The position numbers and the translations under genes are program-made. A stretch of DNA of 64,000 nt from JBNKHH01 sp050290245. Lineage in GTDB: Bacteria; Pseudomonadota; Alphaproteobacteria; Rhodobacterales; Rhodobacteraceae. Each line of letters starts with the position of its first letter. Within the stretch, counting starts at the first letter, position 1. This document shows, piece by piece, positions 17,617 to 26,958 of the stretch. The notes under the pieces were generated by a model. That model saw only the letters and a list, made by a program, of their open reading frames with translations. It was not told the DNA's origin and ran no database searches. The DNA is taken from positions 1 through 64,000 of the forward strand of contig JBNKHH010000083.1 in the NCBI GenBank assembly GCA_050290245.1, read 5' to 3'.

Positions 17617-18290
17617 CCCGCCCCACCACCGCCATGATATTCGCCGCAGGCTTTGGCACACGCATGGGCAAGCTTACCCACAATACACCGAAACCCATGC
17701 TTTCATTGAACGGCCGGCCGATGATCGATCACGCCATCGACCTCGCCCGCGACGCCGGAATTTCGCGCATCGCCGCAAACACCCATTATCTGCATGGGCG
17801 GATCGCGCCCCATCTCGTCAAACAGGATGTTGTTGCAATCCACGAATCCCCCGACATTCTCGATACCGGTGGCGGGCTTTTGAACGCCCTGCCCCAGCTT
17901 GGCCCCGACCCTGTGGTGACGATGAATTCCGACGCCGTCTGGCTGGGTCCCAACCCGGTCACTGCTTTGCTTGATCACTGGCAGGAAGACATGCAGGCGC
18001 TTCTTCTCCTCGTCCCCCTGACGCGGGCCCATGCAACCGGACCAAGTGGCGATTTCAGCCTCGAACACGGGCGTATTTCCAGGAACGGCCCTCTTCGCTA
18101 CACTGGAGCTCAGATTATCCGAACCGACCGACTATCTGAGATTTCTGACCGCAGCTTTTCATTGAACGCCTATTGGAACCTTCTGGCTACCAACGGCCCA
18201 TTGCACGGCCTCGTTTATGATGGAGACTGGTGCGAAGCTGGCGACCCCGAGGGCCTGGCCCGGGCAGAAGGCCTGCTTAAACATGTTTGA
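17613..18290 (+). CDS. murU: N-acetylmuramate-1-phosphate uridylyltransferase MurU
   Basis: A 225-residue nucleotidyltransferase with the signature AAGFGTRMGKLT and the PKPM lysine motif near the N terminus, then DTGGGLLNA and the metal-site aspartate in MNSDAVW. Paired with amgK, it would make UDP-MurNAc directly from recycled MurNAc-1-phosphate, bypassing MurA/MurB and hence fosfomycin-sensitive synthesis (established for Pseudomonas MurU). Start is GTG at 17613 inside the amgK stop region. It overlaps addB by 8 bases. Confidence 0.87.
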   Translation: MTRPTTAMIFAAGFGTRMGKLTHNTPKPMLSLNGRPMIDHAIDLARDAGISRIAANTHYLHGRIAPHLVKQDVVAIHESPDILDTGGGLLNALPQLGPDPVVTMNSDAVWLGPNPVTALLDHWQEDMQALLLLVPLTRAHATGPSGDFSLEHGRISRNGPLRYTGAQIIRTDRLSEISDRSFSLNAYWNLLATNGPLHGLVYDGDWCEAGDPEGLARAEGLLKHV

Positions 18291-21231
18291 GCCATCGGAC
18301 AAACCGCGCGTTTTTGGCATCCCGCCTGGCGCTGATTTCCCCCGTCACCTGGTCGACGAAGTGCTCGCGCGCTACTCCGGCCGATCGCCCCAGGACCTGG
18401 CGCGCGTCCGCATTCTGGTCAACACGCAGCGAATGCAACGCCGCCTGAAGACTCTGTTTTCCGAGGGTCGGGCGCGACTCTTGCCGCGCATCGGCGTAAT
18501 CACGGACGTCGACGCACTTGCCCCTGGTGTCGACCTGCCCATACCCGTTGCAGGCCTTCGACGCCGCCTCGAGATGGCCGAGCTGGTCAAGGCGCTGATC
18601 GGTCGCGACCCCGATCTCGCGCCCCGTTCCGCTGCGGTCGACCTGGCAGACAGTCTCGCCGCCCTGATGGACGAAATGCAAAGTGAAGGCATCAGCCCCG
18701 ACCGGTTTTCCGAGGTCGATATCGGAGACGACTCGGCCCATTGGAAACGCAGTCTGGCGTTCCTGGGCATAGCCAACACCTACCTCAACAGCATCTCCGG
18801 CTTTGGCATCGACAAGGTTGCCCGGCGCCGCGCCGCGATCGAGCACACTTGCGCCTCATGGGAGCAAGTCCCGCCCGGTTCCCCCATAATCGTCGCAGGC
18901 TCTACCGGGTCGCAGGCAGCGACCGCGCTCCTGATGCGCGGTGTCGCCCGGCTTCCTCAAGGCGCTCTGGTCTTGCCGGGTTTCGACTTTGATCTACCGG
19001 ACGAAATTTGGTCAGCCCTCAGCGAGGGCCGCACAACCGAGGACCATCCACAGTATCGGTTCGCCGCTCTTCTCAAGTCATTGGACATCACCCGATCCGA
19101 CGTTCGTCAATGGGGCAATGCCCCGGATGAGTCGCGGAACCGATTGATTTCGTTGTCTCTAAGGCCCGCGCACGTCACCGACCAATGGCTGACCGAAGGG
19201 GCCGGCCTGGGCGATCTTGTGGCCGCGACCAAAGACCTTACGCTGATCAAGGCCCCGCAGCCCGCCGATGAATCGCTGGCCATCGCCGTCGCCCTGCGCG
19301 AAGCCGTTGAAAGAGGTGAACGTGCCGCGCTGATCACTCCTGACAGGAACCTGGCCCGCCGGGTCGCGGCCGCCCTCTCCCGCTGGGACATCAAGCCAGA
19401 CGATAGTGCTGGTGTTCCGCTGTCGCTGACTCCCCCCGGCCGGTTTCTGCGCCAGATCATCCAGCTTGTCGGCCAGCCGGTTGCGCCCGAAACACTCCTG
19501 CCACTTTTGAAACACCCGCTGACCCGCTCCGGAGGAGACGGTCGCGGCCCCCACATGCTGGCGAGCGAGGCGTTCGAGCTTTTTTGTCGCCGGAAATCCG
19601 TCGTCACGGTTACTGCCCAGGTGCTGGACGAATTTGTTACTATCGCCGAGGGAGACGTGAACTGGGCCAGAAGCGTCACCGGGATGCTCTCGGAGCTCGC
19701 CGTCACACCCCCTGCCCGACTTCAGGATATGGCCCAACATCATATCAACCTGGCACAGTCGATTGCCCGCGGAGTCGGCGGCAAAGATGCGCCGTTCAAT
19801 ACAACGTCTGCCGGGCGCCAATGCCTCGCGATCATCGACTCGTTCCTTGCGGAATCCGACTTTTCCGGTGACATCCCCCTGCCCGACTATGTCCGTCTTT
19901 TCGACAAGGCTCTGGCGGCCGAAAGCGATCGCTCCCCCGATACGGTCCATCCCGAGGTCATGATCTGGGGCACGCTCGAAGCCCGTGTGCAGGGCGCCGA
20001 CCTTGTTATCCTCGGCGGGCTGAACGACGGCGTTTGGCCCGAGCAGCCCAATCCCGACCCGTGGCTGAACCGTCGCATGCGCCAGCAACTCGGACTGCTC
20101 CTGCCGGATCGTCAGATCGGCCTGGCCGCGCACGACTATCAACAGGCCGTCGCGGCCAAACGCGTAATCCTGTCGCGCGCGGCGCGCGACAATGACAGCG
20201 AAACCGTGCCCTCGCGCTGGCTGAACCGGTTGACGAACCTTCTTGCTGGGCTACCGGATCAGGGTGGATTGGCGGCGCTCGACGACATGTCCGCGCGGGG
20301 GGACGCTTATTTGTCCCTGGCAAGGACACTGCGCGATCCGGGTCAGGCTTCGTCTTCCAAAGCGCCTCGCCCTGCGCCGTCACCACCCGTTGCCGTACGT
20401 CCAAAAAGCTATTCGGTCACTGAGATCAAAACCTTGATCCGCGACCCATATGCCATATATGCCCGCCGCATTCTTGGCCTCGATGCACTCAATCCGCTGG
20501 TGCCAACGCCCGACGCCCGAATGAAGGGCACTGTGTTTCACGAGATTTTCGAAAAGTTCTTTTCACTCGACGCAACTTTTTCTGACCCCAACCTCGAACA
20601 TGCTCGGCTGCGCGATATTTCGCACGATGTCCTGTCCCGCCTTGTTCCATGGCCGTCGGTCCGGGCGGAGTGGTCCAGCCATATTTCAAAGATCTCAGAC
20701 TGGCTGATCAGTACCGAAATCGACCGCCTTAGCGTCGCCGCTCCGCTGGCTCGCGAACGAAAAGGCGGTCTTGTCGTTCCCGGAACTGACATTGCCATCA
20801 GGGGCAAAGCCGACCGGATCGACCGGCTGCATGCCGGTGGGCTGGTGATCTATGACTACAAGACTGGAACGGTATCGACGAAGAAACAGGTCAAGAATTT
20901 CGACCGGCAGTTGTTGATCGAGGCGATCATGGCCGAGCATGGCGCTTTTAAGGACATCCCGCCGGAACATGTGGACTACGTCGCCTACATCGGCGCGGGG
21001 CGAACGCCGAAATTCGAAAAGATAGCTCTGGTATCGGACGACGAAGCAGACTTCCGAATCGAGACTGTTTCAAGGGAATTGGCTGAATTACTATCCGCAT
21101 TCGACAGTCCGGATGTCGGATATATCTCACGCCGCGCGATGGAAACGGAAAGCTATAACGGCGACTACGATCACCTCGCACGTTACGGCGAATGGTCGGA
21201 TACCGAAACGACCGAACCGGAGCGTTTGTGA
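18283..21231 (+). CDS. addB: double-strand-break repair protein AddB
   Basis: A 982-residue subunit of the AddAB helicase-nuclease that resects DNA ends for RecA. The N-terminal half is an inactivated helicase-like fold. The C-terminal nuclease domain begins near SYSVTEIKTLIRDPYAIYA and has FHEIFEKF and the PDDEXK-type IYDYKTG. The C-terminal 290 residues contain no cysteine, so the iron-sulfur cluster of Bacillus AddB is absent, as in other alphaproteobacterial AddBs. The start at 18283 (MFEPSDKP) overlaps murU by 8 bases; an earlier in-frame ATG would extend inside murU. It shares one base with addA. Confidence 0.9.
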   Translation: MFEPSDKPRVFGIPPGADFPRHLVDEVLARYSGRSPQDLARVRILVNTQRMQRRLKTLFSEGRARLLPRIGVITDVDALAPGVDLPIPVAGLRRRLEMAELVKALIGRDPDLAPRSAAVDLADSLAALMDEMQSEGISPDRFSEVDIGDDSAHWKRSLAFLGIANTYLNSISGFGIDKVARRRAAIEHTCASWEQVPPGSPIIVAGSTGSQAATALLMRGVARLPQGALVLPGFDFDLPDEIWSALSEGRTTEDHPQYRFAALLKSLDITRSDVRQWGNAPDESRNRLISLSLRPAHVTDQWLTEGAGLGDLVAATKDLTLIKAPQPADESLAIAVALREAVERGERAALITPDRNLARRVAAALSRWDIKPDDSAGVPLSLTPPGRFLRQIIQLVGQPVAPETLLPLLKHPLTRSGGDGRGPHMLASEAFELFCRRKSVVTVTAQVLDEFVTIAEGDVNWARSVTGMLSELAVTPPARLQDMAQHHINLAQSIARGVGGKDAPFNTTSAGRQCLAIIDSFLAESDFSGDIPLPDYVRLFDKALAAESDRSPDTVHPEVMIWGTLEARVQGADLVILGGLNDGVWPEQPNPDPWLNRRMRQQLGLLLPDRQIGLAAHDYQQAVAAKRVILSRAARDNDSETVPSRWLNRLTNLLAGLPDQGGLAALDDMSARGDAYLSLARTLRDPGQASSSKAPRPAPSPPVAVRPKSYSVTEIKTLIRDPYAIYARRILGLDALNPLVPTPDARMKGTVFHEIFEKFFSLDATFSDPNLEHARLRDISHDVLSRLVPWPSVRAEWSSHISKISDWLISTEIDRLSVAAPLARERKGGLVVPGTDIAIRGKADRIDRLHAGGLVIYDYKTGTVSTKKQVKNFDRQLLIEAIMAEHGAFKDIPPEHVDYVAYIGAGRTPKFEKIALVSDDEADFRIETVSRELAELLSAFDSPDVGYISRRAMETESYNGDYDHLARYGEWSDTETTEPERL

Positions 21232-24200
21232 TGATCGACTCTGCTACGCGCGCTCAGAATATCGCCGCCGACCCCGCGACATCGACCTGGCTTTCAGCGA
21301 ATGCCGGTTCCGGCAAGACCCGCGTTCTGACCAACCGCGTGGCGCGGCTTTTGCTGCACGGCGTACAGCCACAGAACATTCTCTGCCTGACCTACACCAA
21401 GGCCGCTGCAAACGAGATGCAGAACCGCCTTTTCCAGACTCTCGGGGCTTGGGCCATGCTGAACGAGTCCGATCTGCGCGCGGCCCTGCGCGAGTTGGGC
21501 GAAGAACCCCCCGAAAACCTTGCGAAGGCCCGCACCCTCTTCGCCAGCGCCATCGAGGCCCCTGGCGGCCTCAAGGTCCAGACAATTCACTCGCTCTGTT
21601 CGTCGATCCTGCGCCTGTTCCCGCTTGAGGCAAGAATTAGCCCTCAGTTTCGCGAGCTGGACGAACATGATCAGAAGCAGCTCATTTCAGAGGTTCTGGA
21701 CAAGATTGCCGAGGCCGACGCCACCCCGATAGCCCAGATTGCACGTCTCACCGCGGAAGACCTCGTCACTTTGGCCTCCGATGTCGCCAAGCACGCCGAG
21801 GAGTTTACACCGCCCCGCACCCGAGATCAGATTTGCGCCGCTTTCGGTGTGCCCCCCAATCGCTCCGAGGCCGACATCCTCGCCAAGGCGTTCAAAGACG
21901 ATGACCTCGCATTCCTGAAATCGCTCGTGCCGCATTTCCGGAGCGGCAAACCCTCCGATGTGACCCTCGCCGGCAAGATCGAAGCTCTGCCCAACACGCT
22001 TTCTGCCGACACGCTCATGGATGCTGCAGGCTTCTTGTTGTACGGTGGTGGCGCCAAGGCACCGTTTGCCGCCAAGATCGGCTCACTGCCTACGAAAGAT
22101 CTCCGTGACTCCGCTGAATTTCAGCCGCTTCTCCCCCGTTTAGAGACGATAATGACCCAGGTCGAGGCCGCCCGCGGTGCCTGGGTCAACTGGTCCGCCG
22201 CCAACGACACGGCGACCCTTCACGACTTTGCCAATACCTTTCTTCCCGCCTACCGCCAGGCCAAGGAAGATCGCGGCGTGCTTGATTTCGACGACCTCAT
22301 CTTCAAGACGCGCGCACTGCTCACCGACCAGACCCTGCCCTGGGTGCTCTATCGCCTGGATAGCCGGATCGAGCATATTCTTGTCGACGAAGCTCAGGAC
22401 ACCAGCCTTGCACAATGGGACGTCATCCGCGCGCTGACCGAGGAATTGACCTCGGGCAACGCGCCGGACCGTCCCCGGACGCTTTTCGTTGTCGGCGACA
22501 AGAAACAGTCGATTTACAGTTTCCAGGGCGCCGATGCAGAAAGTTTCGACCGCATGGCCCGGCAATTCGGCCACCAGTTGGCTGGTCAACTGAACCATCG
22601 CGAGCTTGCCTATTCGTTCCGCTCCTCGGTCGCGATCTTGAAATCTGTCGATGCCGTCATGGGTGAAACCGATCTGCATGGCGAGGCGGGCCATCTGGCC
22701 TTTCACCCCGATTTGCCCGGTCGTGTCGATCTCTGGCCGCTGGAACCGGTTGCCGAGAAACCCCAAGAGCCTGAATGGTACGCGCCCGTGGATCGTCCAA
22801 CGCCGAACGATCCCGAGATTCTGTTGTCGCACCGAATTGCGCGGGAGATCGAGCACCTTCTTAAAAACGAGACTATTCCTGAGAAAAATGGCACCGTGCG
22901 ACCTGTCCGTGCTGGCGACATAATGATTCTGGTCCAGGGACGAAACGGTATTTTCCGCCACTTGATCCAGGCCTGCAAAGCGCTCAACCTTCCCATCGCG
23001 GGCGCCGACCGCCTCAAGATCGCCGCCGAACTTGCCGTGCGCGACATCATCGCCCTCCTGTCGTTTCTTGCTCTTCCCGAGGACGATCTGTCCCTTGCGG
23101 CCGCGCTCAAATCTCCCTTGTTCGGCTTTACCGAGAAACAGCTCTACGATCTTGCCCAGGGACGGGTCGGCAAGACGCTTTGGGAGGAAATTCGCCGCCG
23201 AAAAGAGGATTATCCCGAGACTCATGCCGCGCTCTGGGCTTTGCGCGACAAGGTCGATTTTGCCCGTCCTTTCGAATTGATCGAGATGATCCTCACGCGC
23301 TTCGACGGGCGTCGCAAGCTTGTCGGTCACATCGGGGTCGAGGCTGAGGACGGGATCGACGAGCTTTTGACCCAGGCCCTGATCTATGAAAACGGAACGG
23401 TTCCGACGCTGACTGGTTTCCTCGCCAGGTTTCACGTCGAAGATATCGAGATCAAACGCCAAGCCAACGGATCGGACGATCTGATCCGCGTTATGACCGT
23501 GCACGGCGCCAAAGGGCTTGAGCGCCCAATCGTCATTCTTCCCGAAACGACCAAGTCTCCGAACCAGCGGGCCGGGGCGATGATTGTGGATGACGAAGGC
23601 CTCCCGGTCTTTTCCCTCAGCAGCAAGCTCGCCCCAGACCGGGTGATTGCAGCAAAGGAACGCAAAAAGGCCGCCGACCTGTCCGAGCGCAACCGGCTGC
23701 TTTACGTAGCTATGACCCGCGCCGAAAAGTGGCTGATTGTCTGCGGGACCGAGAAGGAGAGGGGCCCCAAGGGCTCACTGAATTGGCACGAGACTATCGA
23801 CACGGCGCTGAGGCGGGCAGGGGGTCAGGACATCGAGACCAGCATTGGGCCGGTCCTGCGTCTGGAGCACGGCGCCTGGGGTGGCGGAATGACACGGAAA
23901 GAGGTCAGCGAAACAGTGACTAAACCGCAGGTAACGCCGGGTTACCTTTCTTGTTCCGCGCCCTTCATCGACACAGGAACTCCTGTTAAATCGCCTTCAG
24001 ACCTCGGTGGAACCAAAGTCCTTGGCGGGGGCGCGCAAAACGAGGAGGCCGCCAAGAGGCGCGGACGGCAAATTCACCTTTTGCTGGAACATCTGCCTGG
24101 CGCTCACGACCCCGAGGACCGTGCCCGACGGCTATTGTCGACCGGGGCCGACCGCGCAGATCCCGACGAACTGCCCGAACTGGTCAACGAGGCTCTGCGA

Positions 24201-24551
24201 AATCTGTCATTGCATCCCGATTTGTTTGCAGCTGATGCCCTGGCCGAGGTCGACGTTTCGGCTCATCTGCCCCAGATCGGCGCTGACATCTCCGGCACGA
24301 TTGACCGTCTTGTCATCGACCAGGACCGGATTCTCGCGGTCGATTTCAAGACCAACGCGGTTGTTCCGGACCTGCCTGAACAGACTCCAGAGGGGATCCT
24401 GCGGCAGATGGGCGCTTATCTCGCCGCGCTGGAACAGATATTTCCGACCACTCCGATCGAGCTGGCAATCCTATGGACAAGCACCTGTCGGCTCATGGGG
24501 TTGCCGCACGGGATCGTGAGGGAGGCACTTGGTCGCCATACAACATCTTGA
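21231..24551 (+). CDS. addA: double-strand-break repair helicase AddA
   Basis: A 1106-residue UvrD/RecB-family helicase-nuclease. The Walker A is ANAGSGKT (residues 23-30), with motif Ia CLTYTKAAANEM, motif II VDEAQDTS, GDKKQSIYSFQGA (motif III) and a C-terminal motif VMTVHGAKGLE, then RLLYVAMTRA (motif VI). The C-terminal RecB-type nuclease shows VDFKTNA. The ATG at 21231 shares its A with the addB TGA (TGATG), the classic coupled arrangement. It is the motor of end resection with AddB. Confidence 0.94.
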   Translation: MIDSATRAQNIAADPATSTWLSANAGSGKTRVLTNRVARLLLHGVQPQNILCLTYTKAAANEMQNRLFQTLGAWAMLNESDLRAALRELGEEPPENLAKARTLFASAIEAPGGLKVQTIHSLCSSILRLFPLEARISPQFRELDEHDQKQLISEVLDKIAEADATPIAQIARLTAEDLVTLASDVAKHAEEFTPPRTRDQICAAFGVPPNRSEADILAKAFKDDDLAFLKSLVPHFRSGKPSDVTLAGKIEALPNTLSADTLMDAAGFLLYGGGAKAPFAAKIGSLPTKDLRDSAEFQPLLPRLETIMTQVEAARGAWVNWSAANDTATLHDFANTFLPAYRQAKEDRGVLDFDDLIFKTRALLTDQTLPWVLYRLDSRIEHILVDEAQDTSLAQWDVIRALTEELTSGNAPDRPRTLFVVGDKKQSIYSFQGADAESFDRMARQFGHQLAGQLNHRELAYSFRSSVAILKSVDAVMGETDLHGEAGHLAFHPDLPGRVDLWPLEPVAEKPQEPEWYAPVDRPTPNDPEILLSHRIAREIEHLLKNETIPEKNGTVRPVRAGDIMILVQGRNGIFRHLIQACKALNLPIAGADRLKIAAELAVRDIIALLSFLALPEDDLSLAAALKSPLFGFTEKQLYDLAQGRVGKTLWEEIRRRKEDYPETHAALWALRDKVDFARPFELIEMILTRFDGRRKLVGHIGVEAEDGIDELLTQALIYENGTVPTLTGFLARFHVEDIEIKRQANGSDDLIRVMTVHGAKGLERPIVILPETTKSPNQRAGAMIVDDEGLPVFSLSSKLAPDRVIAAKERKKAADLSERNRLLYVAMTRAEKWLIVCGTEKERGPKGSLNWHETIDTALRRAGGQDIETSIGPVLRLEHGAWGGGMTRKEVSETVTKPQVTPGYLSCSAPFIDTGTPVKSPSDLGGTKVLGGGAQNEEAAKRRGRQIHLLLEHLPGAHDPEDRARRLLSTGADRADPDELPELVNEALRNLSLHPDLFAADALAEVDVSAHLPQIGADISGTIDRLVIDQDRILAVDFKTNAVVPDLPEQTPEGILRQMGAYLAALEQIFPTTPIELAILWTSTCRLMGLPHGIVREALGRHTTS

Positions 24552-24574
24552 CGTTCCAGCCCCTCATTCCTAGG

Positions 24575-24592
24575 TTCGAGTTCGAACTCGAA
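24575..24592. repeat. perfect 18-base palindrome upstream of trxA
   Basis: TTCGAGTTCGAACTCGAA is its own reverse complement. It lies in the 55-base gap between the addA stop and trxA, and ends 14 bases before the trxA ATG, next to the AAAAAGGA ribosome-binding site. It could be an operator, or a hairpin controlling access to the ribosome-binding site. It does not match the alphaproteobacterial LexA motif GTTC-N7-GTTC. Confidence 0.6.
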
Positions 24593-24606
24593 AAAGGATA
24601 TTCACC

Positions 24607-24927
24607 ATGGCGACTGTTGCCGTAACGGATGACACCTTCGACGCCGAGGTCCGCAATTCGGATGTGCCGGTGGTCGTGGATTTCTGGGCCGAGTGGTGTG
24701 GCCCCTGCAAAATGATCGGCCCGGCTCTGGAAGAGCTGTCCGACGAATACGGCGGATCTGTCAAGATCGCCAAGGTCAACGTTGACGAAAACCCGAATTC
24801 GCCCGCGCAACTCGGCGTTCGCGGCATCCCGGCCCTGTTCCTGTTCAAGGACGGCCAGGTCGTGTCGAACAAAACCGGCGCCGCGCCGAAAGCCGCGCTA
24901 AAGGGCTGGATCGACGAGTCGATCTGA
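24607..24927 (+). CDS. trxA: thioredoxin TrxA
   Basis: A 106-residue classical thioredoxin with the active site W30-CGPC-K35 (C31, C34), VVVDFWAEW before it and the cis-proline loop RGIPALFLFK. It is the general cytoplasmic disulfide reductant. It ends the tsaE-addA series but may have its own control, given the palindrome just upstream. A strong terminator follows. Confidence 0.96.
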   Translation: MATVAVTDDTFDAEVRNSDVPVVVDFWAEWCGPCKMIGPALEELSDEYGGSVKIAKVNVDENPNSPAQLGVRGIPALFLFKDGQVVSNKTGAAPKAALKGWIDESI

Positions 24928-24951
24928 TCCGCCAAAAGCGCCGATTGGAAC

Positions 24952-24979
24952 AGGACCGCTTCGGCGGTCCTTTCTGTTC
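24952..24979 (+). terminator. Rho-independent terminator after trxA
   Basis: AGGACCGC (24952-24959), a TTCG tetraloop and GCGGTCCT (24964-24971) form a perfect 8-base-pair stem, followed by TTCTGTTC. It starts 24 bases after the trxA stop and separates trxA from hslV. Confidence 0.85.
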
Positions 24980-25037
24980 GTGGCTTGCAGTCTAGTCGCC
25001 CGATAAGCATATAGCCCCGAAACGCAAGGAGAGTGAC

Positions 25038-25592
25038 ATGGCGGAAGACTTCCCCGGCTGGCACGGCACGACGATCATCGGCGTCCGCAAGGGCGGCAAA
25101 GTTGTCGTCGCGGGCGACGGACAGGTCAGCCTCGGCCAAACCGTCATCAAGGGCACTGCCCGCAAGGTGCGCAAGCTCAGCCCCGGTGGCTATGACGTGG
25201 TTGCAGGGTTCGCCGGGTCTACCGCCGATGCGTTCACGCTCCTGGAACGGCTCGAGGCCAAGCTTGAGGCGACACCGGGTCAGCTTCAGCGCGCCGCTGT
25301 GGAGCTGGCCAAGGACTGGCGGACCGACAAGTATCTTCAAAAACTCGAAGCCATGCTGATCGTCACCGACGGCGCCGACCTTTACGTTGTGACCGGGGCA
25401 GGGGACGTGCTGGAACCCGAGCATGACGTTGCCGCCATCGGTTCAGGCGGGAACTATGCCCTCGCCGCCGCCCGCGCCCTGATCAACACTGAACATGACG
25501 CTGAAACCGTCGCGCGCAAGGCCATGGCCATCGCCGCCGATATCTGCGTTTACACCAACGGCAACCTGACCGTGGAAACCATTAGCAAATGA
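25038..25592 (+). CDS. hslV: HslV (ClpQ) protease subunit
   Basis: A 184-residue N-terminal-nucleophile protease, the proteolytic core of the HslUV complex that degrades misfolded proteins. The catalytic threonine is T11 in HGTTIIGVRK, so a ten-residue propeptide must be removed. GDGQVSLGQTV and KGTARKVRKL are family hallmarks. A good ribosome-binding site (AAGGAGAG) precedes the ATG. It overlaps hslU by 4 bases. Confidence 0.95.
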   Translation: MAEDFPGWHGTTIIGVRKGGKVVVAGDGQVSLGQTVIKGTARKVRKLSPGGYDVVAGFAGSTADAFTLLERLEAKLEATPGQLQRAAVELAKDWRTDKYLQKLEAMLIVTDGADLYVVTGAGDVLEPEHDVAAIGSGGNYALAAARALINTEHDAETVARKAMAIAADICVYTNGNLTVETISK

Positions 25593-26896
25593 CTGACCTG
25601 ACTCCTCGCGAAATCGTTTCGGAACTCGACCGTTTCATCATTGGCCAGAACGATGCAAAACGTGCCGTCGCCGTTGCGCTCCGTAACCGCTGGCGCCGCA
25701 AGCAACTGTCCGACGACCTGCGCGACGAGGTCTATCCAAAGAACATCCTGATGATCGGCCCAACCGGCGTCGGCAAAACCGAGATCTCGCGCCGCCTCGC
25801 CAAGCTGGCCAAGGCACCGTTCCTCAAAGTCGAAGCCACCAAGTTCACCGAAGTCGGTTACGTCGGCCGCGATGTCGAGCAGATCATTCGTGACCTGGTC
25901 GAAGCCGCCATCACCATGACCCGCGATCACATGCGCGACGAGGTCAAGGCAAATGCCCATCAGGCGGCCGAAGACCGCGTTCTTGCCGCCATCGCCGGGG
26001 AAAACGCCCGCGAACAGACGCGCGACATGTTCCGCGACAAGCTCAAGCGTGGCGACCTCGACGACACCGTCATCGAGCTTGAGCTGCAAGACACCTCGAA
26101 CCCGTTCCAGGGCATGGAAATGCCAGGAATGCAGCCGGGGCAGGGGATGGGGCTGGATCTCGGCTCGATCTTCGGCAAGGGCTTTCCCGGCCGCACGGTC
26201 AAGAAACGCATGACTGTCGCCCAAAGCTACGACATCCTGATCGGGGAAGAGGCCGACAAGCTTCTCGACGACGAAACCGTCACCAAATCGGCGCTTTCCG
26301 CGGTTCAAGAAAACGGCATCGTCTTCCTCGACGAAATCGACAAGGTCACCGCCCGTTCCGAAGCGCGGGGCGCCGATGTTTCCCGCGAAGGCGTTCAGCG
26401 CGACCTTCTTCCCTTGATCGAAGGCACCACCGTTTCGACGAAATACGGCCCGGTCAAAACCGACCACATCCTCTTCATCGCCTCCGGCGCCTTCCATATC
26501 GCGAAACCCTCCGATCTTCTGCCTGAACTCCAGGGCCGCTTGCCGATCCGCGTGAATCTGCGCGCCCTGACCGAGGAAGACTTCGTCCGCATCCTGACCG
26601 AGACCGACAACGCGCTCACCCGTCAGTACTCGGCTTTGATGGGCACCGAAGAGGTTGAGGTTACCTTCACCGACGATGGCATCGCCGCCCTTGCCCGCAT
26701 CGCCGCCGACGTAAACCAAACCGTTGAAAATATTGGTGCACGTCGCCTCTACACGGTGATCGAACGGGTGTTCGAAGACCTCAGCTTTACCGCCCCGGAC
26801 CGCTCCGGCGACAAGGTGACGGTCGATGCGTCCTTTGTCGAGCAGAACCTCGGCGAACTGGCAAAAAGCAGCGACATGAGCCGTTACGTCCTCTAG
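25589..26896 (+). CDS. hslU: HslU (ClpY) ATPase subunit
   Basis: A 435-residue AAA+ unfoldase that feeds HslV. It opens with PREIVSELDRFIIGQ. The Walker A is GPTGVGKTE (about 56-64), the pore motif GYVGRD is present, Walker B is VFLDEIDK, and the C-terminal tail ends SRYVL, which docks into HslV. The intermediate (I) domain between about 110 and 240 has a Met/Gly/Gln-rich loop (about 175-190). Length is normal. Confidence 0.96.
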   Translation: MTDLTPREIVSELDRFIIGQNDAKRAVAVALRNRWRRKQLSDDLRDEVYPKNILMIGPTGVGKTEISRRLAKLAKAPFLKVEATKFTEVGYVGRDVEQIIRDLVEAAITMTRDHMRDEVKANAHQAAEDRVLAAIAGENAREQTRDMFRDKLKRGDLDDTVIELELQDTSNPFQGMEMPGMQPGQGMGLDLGSIFGKGFPGRTVKKRMTVAQSYDILIGEEADKLLDDETVTKSALSAVQENGIVFLDEIDKVTARSEARGADVSREGVQRDLLPLIEGTTVSTKYGPVKTDHILFIASGAFHIAKPSDLLPELQGRLPIRVNLRALTEEDFVRILTETDNALTRQYSALMGTEEVEVTFTDDGIAALARIAADVNQTVENIGARRLYTVIERVFEDLSFTAPDRSGDKVTVDASFVEQNLGELAKSSDMSRYVL

Positions 26897-26958
26897 CCAC
26901 AGGCGACCTCTTTCCGAGGGCCGCGAAATTGGATACGCCGGGCGCGACAGGATTCATC

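Noticed and set aside
19159..23504. Long open frames on the minus strand opposite addB and addA
   Set aside because: They mirror real genes with clear helicase and nuclease motifs; the translated sequences have no family features and arise from GC-rich codon bias.
24552..24606. LexA box upstream of trxA
   Set aside because: The GTTC repeats are 2 bases apart, not 7, so they do not fit the alphaproteobacterial GTTC-N7-GTTC operator.
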